In this document: positions 1-10,223 of the stretch, piece by piece | Position numbering within the stretch: the stretch's first letter is position 1 | How the letters are laid out: each line of letters begins with the position of its first letter | NCBI GenBank assembly: GCA_027575765.1 | Contig: JANBPT010000149.1 | Coordinates: 1 to 64,000, forward strand | Length of the DNA stretch: 64,000 nucleotides | From: Tieghemiomyces parasiticus | Taxonomy: Eukaryota > Kickxellomycota > Dimargaritomycetes > Dimargaritales > Dimargaritaceae | Reading direction: 5' to 3' | Position numbers and translations under genes: made by a program | The notes under the pieces: model-generated | Told to the model about the DNA's origin: nothing | Databases searched by the model: none | What the model saw: the letters and a program-made list of their open reading frames with translations, nothing else

Positions 1-1511
1 CGCGCCTGGGTGACCCAGTCGCGCCCAGCGCGCATGCGCGGACGGAGCAACCCTTTGGTGAACTCGGCTGGCGGAACGCCCAGGACGTGGCACACCCGTT
101 CGGCGGTGGCGGGGTCGGCCAGCATGGCCTGGTCGTCACGGGCAGCGGACAGTGCAATATTACCCAGGTGAAGCACGGCGGCCAGCACGCGGAACAGCTG
201 AAGTTGGTGGTCGGCGTTAAAGTTCATGACGCCAAGGGACTCGGTGAGCAACTTGAAATCACGGGCGTCGTCCACGCCGTCAATATGTTTCAAGGAGGCG
301 CGGGTGTAGGTGTAGTCGTCCAGGCCACCATCCAGGAGGAGCTGATCACGAAGGTCACGTGGGGCGCCCCGGAGGAACTGGTAAAAGATGTGGTAATTGC
401 GTTCCTTGCCGGACTGGTGGGTGACGCGGGACTTCTCGAAAAGGTACCAGTCGATGTTGGCGCCGGCGATGTAGCCGCTGTCGTTGAAGGCGATGCGGAT
501 AAACTTGCCGAACCGGGACGAGTTGTGGTTGCGTACCGTTTTGGCGTTACCGAAGGCCTCCAGGATGGGGTTGGCGCGCAGGATCTGCTGTTCCAGGGTG
601 TTGCCCGGCGTCGTGGCGGGGGACTTGGCGCGCGACCGTTCGCTGGCGATTCCCGTAAGGTACTGGATGACTTTCTTGGTGTTCTCAGTCTTACCCGCAC
701 CGGACTCACCGGTAATTAGGATCGACTGGTTCTCGCGGTGAGTGAGCAGTGATTGGTAGGCCGCGTCGGAGATGGAGAAAATGTGCGGCGGAATTTCGCC
801 GCGCTTCTTGCCGCGGTACGAACGCAGAATCTCGTCGGTGTAGATGGGCAGGTTATAGTACGGGTTGACGGCCACCAAGAACAGGCCCGAGTAGGTGTAG
901 ATTAGGTTGTCAAAGTAGCGAAGCTTGAGATTATGCACCACCGAGGCTTCGTTCAGATAGCCCAGGTCGGCCATGTCTTCGACCCGGTCGAATTTGGGCG
1001 GGTTGACCTTCTCGAGGTCGGTTATATGGGCAACAAATTCCTGAGTAGGGCGGGATAGGAAGAAGGATGGCGGATGTGAGGTAAGTGGTGGATAATTAGT
1101 TGCGGCTAGGGCCACATCTTGGAACGTCTCCCTTTGTGGTGGTTCGTCTGCAGCTGGCTACGCAAGCTTGGCGACCCTAAGTCCCTGCACGCGTACCGAC
1201 CCGGCCGCGCTTCCTAATGTCAAGCTTGCCTCGGCCGCCCATTCCCATAAACAGCATTCATTGCTCCCACTCTGGGTCCTCATTGGAAAAAGACTTACCT
1301 CGCCGCCATTTATACTAACCACGGCATCGTCATTGGCTTCGTCTCGAACGATATAACCCAATTCGTACCCCTTTTTGGGGTCGGGGACCCATACGTATCG
1401 CTTTTCGGAGAAGTTGGCCTGAGCAACCTCATCTTGGACCTTGGAAAGCTTCTTGAGCTCGCGATGCCGTGCGGTGGTGAAGGACGGTGCGGGAGACACC
1501 GTACCCAGCAT
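1..1511 (-). CDS. myo2: Class II myosin heavy chain, N-terminal part (truncated by window edge)
   Basis: This is the actin-dependent motor of the contractile ring and cortex. Two exons are visible. Exon 1 runs 1511-1299 (71 codons, ends before GTAAGT). Exon 2 runs from 1040 (after a CTACTCAG acceptor) off the left edge; the 258-nt intron is in phase 0. Exon 1 carries the myosin SH3-like N-terminal domain (KRYVWVPDPKKGYELGY). Exon 2 opens with the myosin linker (KVNPPKFDRVEDMADLGYLN), then the P-loop GESGAGKT at about residue 182 and switch I (NHNSSRFGKF) about 50 residues later. Roughly 417 residues are visible; the rest of the motor, the IQ motifs and the coiled-coil tail lie outside. The SH3-like domain and the linker wording favour class II over classes I and V, although the tail that would prove it is missing. 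The start is the first in-frame ATG before the SH3-like domain. Confidence 0.9.
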
Positions 1512-2932
1512 GACGGGGGGTTTTAGAGCGTCAGTGCGAATTGGTTCGATGGTAAGGTTCTGCTGTGGAGGCCTTTGCGCGATGTATTTTGGCCCAGTGA
1601 ACGTTCAAGACGGAGCTCTGGAGAACGACAACTAAAAAAAAAGAGCGGGGCGTTGGTGTTGCTATAAGTTGGTGCCAATGACGCGAATGAGCAGATATAT
1701 GTGTACAATAGGTTTGTCAAGGAACGGAAACAATAAAGCGAAAGCGGGGTGGGTGTGAAACTGTAAAGAATATACGCGTTAAGCGTGTCGAGGCGAGCAA
1801 AAAGCGTTTTGGCGTGCATGTGTATCAGGGGGGAGAGGAGAATGGACACCTAGTGAATTTAGGTAGCTGCTAGTAAGCCAGACTGGGAGTGAAACGGGCG
1901 CTGAGAGGGTACGGCGTAAATGTAAACAAACCTGGTAAAGGGTTTGCGAGCCAGGGCGGGAAAATATGGTGGGAAATACTTAAGGCATATGGCCATTTAG
2001 TACCCGAAGGGGGGTGCGGGGGAACTTTGCGGTCGCATTGGCTCGCTGAAAAGGGGGAGACGGCATAAAAAGGGAAATCGTCGTCATTCGTGTGGTTTGC
2101 TGAACAGAGGAACCACGGGAAGCGAGCGTCAAAACAAACGGTGTGGTCTGTGTCACTCGATGCCAGTATCCTGTTGCTCTACTTCTACCATGGTAATGAA
2201 TATTAAGCTGGGTACAAGGGCTTCAATGTATGAGCATCGAGGCAAATCACAACACCCCTGGTTCTGAAAGGCCAAGCCCATTGCCCAGACAGTATAGCGT
2301 CGATTGAGGTAGACAAGGATGAGGTGAGGACTGCGGACTGGCTATTAGCTAGGCTGTGGCTGGCTTGGAGTCTGATGGTTCAGAATGCAATGAGGGGCTT
2401 TGTATGGGCACCAAATAGGCTAATCTCCCGAACTCTATTGTGACAGTGGGGTTGGCAAGAATGTTATTATACAGCCACTCCTGCATGATTGTATTTTTTA
2501 GGCATGATTGAGAAGCTTACTCTGCAGGTCGGGCTGCTTAAGGCTCCCTAACAGTTTGGCGAGTGCACGCAGGAATCCCAGCCAGGGCCTACACAAAATC
2601 TTGAAAGGGGCCTCTCTAGAATCCCACATCGAACACTTGCAGGCCTGTTAGTTGAATGATTCGGCCCTCGACTGGTTTTCATCATAATTATAGGTGGGTT
2701 GGAGGAGTAGACTAGTTATTAGTTATGGATAAATAGATACGAAAACACAAAAGAAAATATGGACTGATAGGGGCGCTGGCAGGAGAGTTGGTATGGTCAA
2801 CAACGCGGGGTAGGAAAGATATTAGGAAGTGTTAAATGATATTTGGCGATATGCTGATGAGAAATAGCAGTTATATAATATGTAATGGCAGGAATGAGCG
2901 GATGGTCGAACCTTGGCACCCACGCCGCAATC
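1512..2932. other. Intergenic spacer between two minus-strand genes
   Basis: The part next to the myosin start (about 1515-1860) is purine-rich on the plus strand, so pyrimidine-rich on the myosin coding strand, as expected of a leader or promoter region here. The rest is AT-richer with scattered stops and probably contains the 3' UTR of the neighbouring minus-strand gene. No RNA gene or conserved ORF is recognisable. Confidence 0.5.
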
Positions 2933-5503
2933 CTATACGTGTTTGAGCAGATACATGGTATATCCGAACCCGTTGCGGTCCTTCTCGGACACGAGCGGCG
3001 GTGCCGGGTCGATGAACAACTCACGGCTACGCGTCAATAGACATCCCCAGCACCAATTCCACCGGCGCAGTACGTTCAGATCCTTCAGACACTGGCTAGA
3101 ACTGGCCTCGTAGACCGGAAGGACAATAGCAAGCCCGAATGGCGTGATAGAGTCCTTGGTACCTTCGGTAAAAATGAGCTGGGCAACGTGGGCCAGTTGC
3201 TGGAGGAGATGGAACCGCCATGGGGAAAGGGCCAGGAGGCCCCGGATAAGGGCCAGGTCGTCCGCAGTGGGCCGCCAGTCAAATTGGTCGGCCCCGACGG
3301 AACCGTCGTTACCCAAGACCGAGACGGACGAGGCTGCAGCGCGTCCGTTGGTGGTAGGCGGCTCGGGCATAATCTGCATTAGCGTAGTAATGACCGAGTC
3401 TGGGATGAGACCGTCAGGGAGCTGCTGGATACAATGCTTGATGTGGGAGGCCACTAGGGTAAGGTTGGTCCGGACAGGGGTGCGGGTCGGGAGGCCGGAG
3501 AAGCCGGTCGGGGCGTGACCCCCAGTGAGGTAGTCAGCGGTGTGATCAGGATGCCCCAGCGGGGACGGGGGTGGAGACTGCTGACTGGAGAAGTAGGGGG
3601 TAAGGGCCGGTGATCCACAGGGCGAGGACCGCCAGTCGTCGTCAGTGGGCGCTGGAACGCGAGTAACGTCGGAGTTTTCGGTGTAACGACTGTCGTTAGT
3701 CCCACGTGAACTACGCCTTAGGGCGGAACGGGTGAACCCATGCGTGGTGGAGGAGGCTAGGAGCTGGGCGCCAAAATCATAGGATTGGCAGTAGGCGGTA
3801 TAGAGCTCCGGGAATTCGAGCGGGGCTGCCGACGCGGTGTTCCGGGCGAGGGCCAGGGTGGCGGAGACAGGGGCCGGGAGAGAGGGACACGAACTACGGT
3901 TAGACGGGGAGAGGCGAATTAGCATGGGATCAGCAGACCGAGCAGCCGGTGGCAGCGGAGACGGTGCGGTAGGGCCGCAGTGGGTCAGCCGGGCCTTCTG
4001 AAGGACTGGGCCGGGCGACACGGGCGGCACAGAGGGTGGGGGCATCAGTAAGGACTGACGATCACCCTCCAGAGCGTGGCGCTCGAAGTAGGCCTCGAAC
4101 CCACACTCGTTGATCAACTTAAGTTTACGGTGGTCGGCACTCTCACGAAACCAGTGGCTGGCCTGTCGCCGGAGATACTCAGGGACATTGGCCGCCAGCA
4201 GGTAGTCGACCGAGACTTGCAGCTCCTCAAGCAGGGCTAGGGGCGGTGGGGTCTGCAAAGTGCGGGGGAGGGCGCGGACCATACGGAACACAACGTCGGT
4301 GGTGAGGCGGGCGGGAGCATTGGGGCGTGTAAAGCAGGCGGTCAGATGGAGGATCACAATCTCAGTGCCCACCACGAGCGAGGCATCGACGGTAGCCCGG
4401 GCGCTCTGGCTACTCTCATTTTTGGCGGTACCGGGCTGGGTGAGTACGGCCGGAAACACGGTTGGTACAGGGACTGGGTACAGGCCGGTCAGAGAACTTG
4501 ATCGAGGGGGGCGAATTTCGACGGTTCGGGCGTAGGAGGGGAATTTGACGGCCGGGGCCTTTTGGTCGGCAGCGGCGGCCACGAAAGCCTCCTGGAGGGT
4601 GATGGCCGAGAGTTTAGGGGGTAGCCGGTGCTGCATTTGGGTCAGGAAACTAGCGCTTTGTTCCAGGACGTAGAGCGAGTCCTCGTTCTTGGCCTGGTAG
4701 TCCGCCAGCATGGGCAGAGCAGCGATCTGGACTAGCTGACCGGCCAGGGCGGTGCTAGGAAGATGAAGTTTCACGGCGGCGAACCCGTAGATGACGCAGA
4801 AGCAGTGTAAGAACCACCGAGCGTCCTGACGCGGGTATCGCACCTCGTTCTTGGGGCGACTGCAAAAACTGCGGCGGATCCGTGAACTGGTATCACTGGA
4901 CGGCCGGGCGAGCGCAGTGGTGGTCAGTACGTGCCAACACTCCTGAACCACGCGGGCCAAAAAGATCTTGGGTGACACCCGCTCGCCAGACACGCAGCTA
5001 ATTGGGCGACGGAGATTGTCTTTTAACTTGTCGCGCACAGCACTGAGGGGTACATACTCGATAGTCTCCCGCTGCCGAAGCCCCCACTGCAGGTGGTCCA
5101 GCTTCTCCAATTTGAGGCAGGCCGGTTCATCGGCGCAAATGGCAGATACCAGGCGGAGCACATAGAGGGGAGCGTAGTCCATGAGGTGCTGGGCTAGGAC
5201 GCCCTTCTTGTCGGTGGCGTGTTCCGCGCGGGCAGCGGCCAAGCGGGACTGGACCCGTTTGAGGCGGTCAGGGTCCAGCCGTTTGCTGCGGTTCTTTAAC
5301 TTGGCCTTGCCAAAGACCCCTTGGACGACACGTACGAACCGCTGAAGCCGTGACCTCTGATACAAGGACGAAACGGAGCCGCAGTTGACGTCGTAGGCGC
5401 GCAGGGAGGCTACCGACGAGACCGACCGGGAAGCCGTGCTGCTGAAGTTACGGTGCAGCTTGGTCTTTCGGCGCGAGCTGCGGCGGTAGGGCGTACCAAT
5501 CAT
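2933..5503 (-). CDS. Large protein with degenerate RhoGAP-like C-terminal region
   Basis: A single open frame of 856 residues from the ATG at 5503-5501. The frame stays open a little further upstream but has no ATG there. The N-terminus is Arg/Ser-rich and basic (about residues 1-45). Residues 50-330 look folded and mostly helical. Residues 490-680 are Pro/Ser-rich and probably disordered. From about 680 the pattern resembles the second half of a RhoGAP domain: LTLVASHIKHCIQQLPDGL matches the helix before the LPxPL stretch, and LLQQLAHVAQLI with SITPFGLAIVLPVY matches the late helix and the NxMxxxNLAIVF segment. I cannot find the GxxxRxSG loop with its arginine finger, so catalysis is doubtful. 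The RhoGAP assignment is pattern-based inference; the protein could be an unrelated lineage-specific family. Confidence 0.6.
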   Translation of the reverse strand: MIGTPYRRSSRRKTKLHRNFSSTASRSVSSVASLRAYDVNCGSVSSLYQRSRLQRFVRVVQGVFGKAKLKNRSKRLDPDRLKRVQSRLAAARAEHATDKKGVLAQHLMDYAPLYVLRLVSAICADEPACLKLEKLDHLQWGLRQRETIEYVPLSAVRDKLKDNLRRPISCVSGERVSPKIFLARVVQECWHVLTTTALARPSSDTSSRIRRSFCSRPKNEVRYPRQDARWFLHCFCVIYGFAAVKLHLPSTALAGQLVQIAALPMLADYQAKNEDSLYVLEQSASFLTQMQHRLPPKLSAITLQEAFVAAAADQKAPAVKFPSYARTVEIRPPRSSSLTGLYPVPVPTVFPAVLTQPGTAKNESSQSARATVDASLVVGTEIVILHLTACFTRPNAPARLTTDVVFRMVRALPRTLQTPPPLALLEELQVSVDYLLAANVPEYLRRQASHWFRESADHRKLKLINECGFEAYFERHALEGDRQSLLMPPPSVPPVSPGPVLQKARLTHCGPTAPSPLPPAARSADPMLIRLSPSNRSSCPSLPAPVSATLALARNTASAAPLEFPELYTAYCQSYDFGAQLLASSTTHGFTRSALRRSSRGTNDSRYTENSDVTRVPAPTDDDWRSSPCGSPALTPYFSSQQSPPPSPLGHPDHTADYLTGGHAPTGFSGLPTRTPVRTNLTLVASHIKHCIQQLPDGLIPDSVITTLMQIMPEPPTTNGRAAASSVSVLGNDGSVGADQFDWRPTADDLALIRGLLALSPWRFHLLQQLAHVAQLIFTEGTKDSITPFGLAIVLPVYEASSSQCLKDLNVLRRWNWCWGCLLTRSRELFIDPAPPLVSEKDRNGFGYTMYLLKHV

Positions 5504-8500
5504 CGTGGCGCTGAGCAGAAATGACTGGGGTGGGGGTGCGTGCAAGTAGGGGCCAAAGATAGGTGTACGGTGGCAGAGGCGATCGATATGCGCCTGGCAA
5601 ACAATAGGGTAAGCGGGGCGATAAAGGATAGGGCTGTACAGGATGTCGGGGCAGGGCCGTGGCGACTAGATATGACAGATGCGCAGGAAGGGTCCAGCCC
5701 AGAGGTAGGAGATACAGTAGGTTGAAGGTAAGGCCCGTGGCGACCAGCGAGGGGGGGGCGGAATGCACAAAGTAAAAGCAATATGAATCGTTAAGACTCG
5801 CAAGCAAGCACGATTGACAAGGTCGAGGTGGACAAGAAGGGGTCTCGTGTGTGCAGCCGACTGACAACACTGGAAGTGTGGGTGTCGAGTGAAAAGAATA
5901 ATAGTCCTAGTTGTGTACGTCAGACTGGCAAGCTGCATCCAGAGTGAAGGCGGCCAAAGGAGAAGGCGAAAAGGAACGCTGGCTGGATAATCAACCGCAA
6001 GTGGGGGGATGAAACAACACCGTGCAGGTCCCGAGGCAAGAGCAGAGTATGGTAAGGAGGGCTCAGATAAGTTGGCGCCGCAATGGGCCTGAGGAGGGGC
6101 AGACAATGGATAGGCCTGGGCGGATGTAAACAATACCGCGCAATACCACCAGGGGCTAAGTTGGCGTCAGGTAATGGAGGCGAGGGAGGGGGGGTGGCCA
6201 CCAAAGGCGGGCTCTGCAATCACTAGGTGCACAGGTCGGTACTAGAACGAATACGTCGGCCGCGCTCTGAATCGACGAGGGCGGGAGGCGGGGTTGGGAG
6301 GAAAAGCGGAAAACACTGGCAACCGGGGTGGAGCAGCCCAGAAATAACAAGTAGCACACGGGGTAAGAATATCGGTGCAGCTGAGGACCGCGACCGGAAG
6401 GGCCGGTGTTTAATAGTGCTGGTAGTCGTACAGTTTGTTTTGGTAAACACGCCGTGCGTCTGGGGGCGAGTGAGAAGTGGCGGGACGACGCGCTTGATTG
6501 AGCAGGGAAGCGGGTGGGGTCCAATGGGGTGTGTGGCGGGGCCAATCAACCGTGATCGCACTCAAGTGGTGTGGGGGCTAGTGGGCGGCGATGAAGAGCG
6601 GGAGGGACTGGGCGATTGTGACACTGGGGTGGCCGCTGGGAAGCGTGTCGCCGCGGGGTTTAGCCTCAAAGGGATACCGGCGGACCCTGGTTATCCAGTA
6701 AGTAGTGTATGAGGAGGGACGGCGTGGCAAGCTGGCGTCAAAGTGCGAGTACGCAGGCCGAGCCGAAGGGATGAGGACAGGGACAGCGGGAAGTGGACCT
6801 TTTGAAAAATGTAAACAGAGAGGGGTGGGCCAAGGAGACTGCTTCTACGGCCACTAGCGGTGCCAAGGGTTAATGAATAGGGTCAGTGCTTGGGTGGGTA
6901 GCAGGGCGCGGGCCTGGCCGGGGGGTAGGCGCCAGCCGGAGTTTAAATACTAAGACCCCAGCCTGGACAAAGGTGACATGGGGGAATCCCGGCACCTGTC
7001 GAGCAAATCACAACAACGCTCCAAGGTACGCGCGCGACACGTCGCGTTCCTGGTAGGTGCCTACAGCCCCCCTCCTTCATTACACTGCCGGTCTCCCTAT
7101 CCTCACTCCTTCCTTCGGAGTCGACCTGGTAGGCGGATGGCGGCAGCTGCTGAACGCTAACAGTGTGGCACTCCTCATAAGAAGAGGGGAATGGGTGGAC
7201 GGTGCGCTGGCGGGGCGGACCGGCAATTCCTCACTAATGTAGGAGGAAGGCAGGCTCAGTGCGGGGGGGGGGCAAATCTGCCATGCTTGATGTTTCCAGT
7301 CCTTGGCAGTATATGTAGAAAAGGGAACCCAGGAGCATGCTCATGGGTAGCGCATCGGAGGAGGGAGGGCGTTAGGGCGGTGGGCTGATTAGTGAATAGA
7401 TGAGATGGAGGGTAAGCAGCCCGGGCTAGATCTAGATCTTGCTAAACGCACGCTGGCCTTTTCCAACCCACGGCACGACTGACCCAGACTCCAAATCAAT
7501 ATTTTGTACTGCGCCATACTTTGACAGCCGCGTTACGAGCTGCGGGATCTCGGAATCCTAATTTTTCATTTACCCTACTGCACTCCAAGTTAGGTAAGTA
7601 GGATCGTGACGCCCGCCGAATTCCAACCTCGCCCAATCGGGTGGGGCTAACAAACTTATCCGACGCGACCAGGGTTTTACTCGCGTGGCTACTTGGCTGG
7701 CCAGTCACCCACCCGTGCGTCGTTACGTGAATCACTCCAGCATCGTGAACGTTACGCAATGAAGGCGAGTAGGGGTGTGGTATGTAATTTGAAGAGCAAG
7801 TGTGGCCCATCCCGCATCTACTATGCGCACAGATTGTGGCTCGAGATGAAATAAAATGTATTTTAATAAGTGGTGAGTGTTAGGCGAAGGGGGATAAAAT
7901 GGGCCCAGAGGCGGGCAGATGGCCCGACTGCGCCCGCCCGGAGTCTGGCTATTTGGTGTGGTTGGAAGACATTAAGCTGTCGAGATTTTAATACATTTGC
8001 AGTCAGGAGTCAAGACTGACTGAGCGGCGAAGATGGGGAATTGGGATACGGTGTCTACAGTGTAATGGGAATGTACCTGAACGTGCCGGGGAAATGTGGA
8101 GGACACGCAGGTGGCCAGTCTGGACGATGTGGAGATGGTGGTACAGATGAACAGTGTTTCTATATGTATGCAAGACTGTAGTGAGCTGCAAGGTTTAGAG
8201 TTCTAAATAAGGTACAGTGAGGTCCCCCAGTTTAGCTTCACAGCGCCGAGGCTGGTTATTAATCGACAAGGCCGTAGTGAGGCAGAGGGGATATGAAAAT
8301 GTAGTAGAACGCGGGGTAGGTTGAGGGTGTTCAGAGAACAGTCGGAATGCGGAGGGCCAGCTTACGCTACAGGTTAGGCACCGGTTGTCTCCAGAGCGCG
8401 TCGCCTTATTAAACCTTAGCAAAGGTAAATGGACGCGTTTAGATACCGGTCAACCCCGCTAGTATACGGCCAGCACCTCATGTCGACCGAGGCGTTTACT

Positions 8501-10223
8501 TTCTGTCACAACTCCACACCCGGCACTGCTTTTGATTACTTTTTGCCTTCTCCACTCGGCGTGGTTATCAGGATTACCCCCGCAGGGTCGGTTCCCTATC
8601 TGGGCGGGGCTCGGGGTGTAAGGTTGCTTTATATTAGCGTGGCGAAGTATGTTTACTTGGCGTTTTTAGGAGCAAGGTACGCCCATCGGCCCCCAGACGC
8701 AAATCGTCTCGTCTAGCCCATAAAGGGGTGGCGTTGAAGTGTTGGGCAAACTACATTGGCCAGGTGGATTGATTTGGAAGCACTGATCAAGCGGTGTTCG
8801 ATAACTAGCAGTCCGAATACTATAGTAAGCCTCGCCGCTCCCTTTCCCGTGGGCTACAAGTGCTACTGACAAATGTCAAGGTTGCGCTAGATAGGTTGAA
8901 GTACAGGTGCTGAACCTAAGAGGAATATTTTGCGAATCGTCACAGGTATGAGCTGGCGGCAGAGCACCCAAGGCGGTACTATCAACAGATTCACCGCCAG
9001 TCTAAGGAGTAATCCAACAGGCGTCCCTGGACAAGTCCATTCCCCATATACACCCCCCCCTCCTTTATGCAGGGACATGTGAGGGCGAATAGAGGGTAGA
9101 GAACCATGGTGTGCGATACCCGCGTTGCGCCCTGCTAGCCACGTACCCGCTACCAGCCCTGATGTGTATCTGACCAGCCCCCCAAAAGCCATTCGTCGAC
9201 CCCTCACTCTCCTATACTACGTTTGCCTTTTCCAAACTTACATCCCGCTAGCGGGCAGCCATGAGCCTGTTATCCCGGAAGGACTGTCGGATCTCCTCCA
9301 GCCTTACTGGGGTATCTTTCCCCGCCCTTCTCTTACATTGGGTATACTTAATTTAAGGAGAGAGCTACTTATCCTCAGCTGTAGGCTATTCTGAGGTAGG
9401 CATATCACTCGGTCTTACAGTTCTAATGATAAAAAACACTGGTTGGATTGAATGACCGTTTCCAAGAGAGGGCGCGTTGACAGGGCGCGTGGTTCATACT
9501 TAACTTGCCTACTCTCCTCCAATCCAGCCTCAGTCGGCAGTCCAACCAAACAAGATGGGCGGTTCGGAGACCTGCCAACGGCAGTAGGGTTACTAAACAG
9601 GCGGAGCAATCCATGGGTTACACCCAACTTGATGACCGCGAGGCAGGCAACCCAATGGGGTTTTCATGCTTGGTATAGTCAGTCGCATCTGGAACTGACA
9701 TTACGCGTGGTGGTCCTACGAGTGAACAGGATAGAAAGGCAAACAACGACGCTGAATACCCGACGGACGGATCGACGGCTGATGTGCTTCCTGAAGTGCA
9801 CTACATTAGGTTCCTCAATTCTCACTGCCTCGCACTCTTATGATGGATCATCCCTAATAGCCACATTGATATCAATTGTTCTGGTTTTATATTTGCACTC
9901 GGTCCTGAACCAGTGCCGGCGGTGAGGTATTAGAACCAAGTGTGCTTGTCACGCGAAGCCCCAGGCTCGGGTGAACGGGGTAAGGGAGGGTATGTGTGAA
10001 CCATACAAGGATCATCCCCTCCCCCCCCTTCAGTAACTTCTTGCGGTCACTACAGTGTGGCTCTGTCCAAGCTATTCGGGGCAAGTCAAGCAAGCAACCT
10101 TTGACACTTCTCTCCCCCCATCTGTCATTCAATTCACAGTATAGCGTGTAGATCTGTATATGTGCCATATTTTATACAATGTACTCATGACCTAGGCTGT
10201 GGGTAGCGACAAGGTCAGAGTGC
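5504..10223. other. 4.7-kb spacer without recognisable gene
   Basis: About 5504-6800 is strongly purine-rich on the plus strand, so the minus strand is C/T-rich. Several long minus-strand frames there (5448-5870, 5666-6133, 6156-6545) are Pro/Ser/Leu/Tyr-rich and overlap one another in different frames, as stop-poor pyrimidine-rich DNA produces. I read this as leader and promoter of the minus-strand gene starting at 5503. A TATA-like TTTAAATA lies near 6942 on the plus strand with no convincing gene after it. About 7000-10200 has mixed composition and no frame with conserved motifs. Confidence 0.5.

Noticed and set aside
5448..6545. Overlapping long minus-strand frames rich in Pro, Ser, Leu and Tyr
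   Set aside because: They overlap in different frames, have no domain, and lie in purine-biased plus-strand DNA that is stop-poor on the minus strand; read as leader/promoter of the gene at 5503.
9452..9925. 157-codon plus-strand frame
   Set aside because: No motif, no coding-like codon pattern, and an overlapping minus-strand frame in 9415-9627; probably chance.
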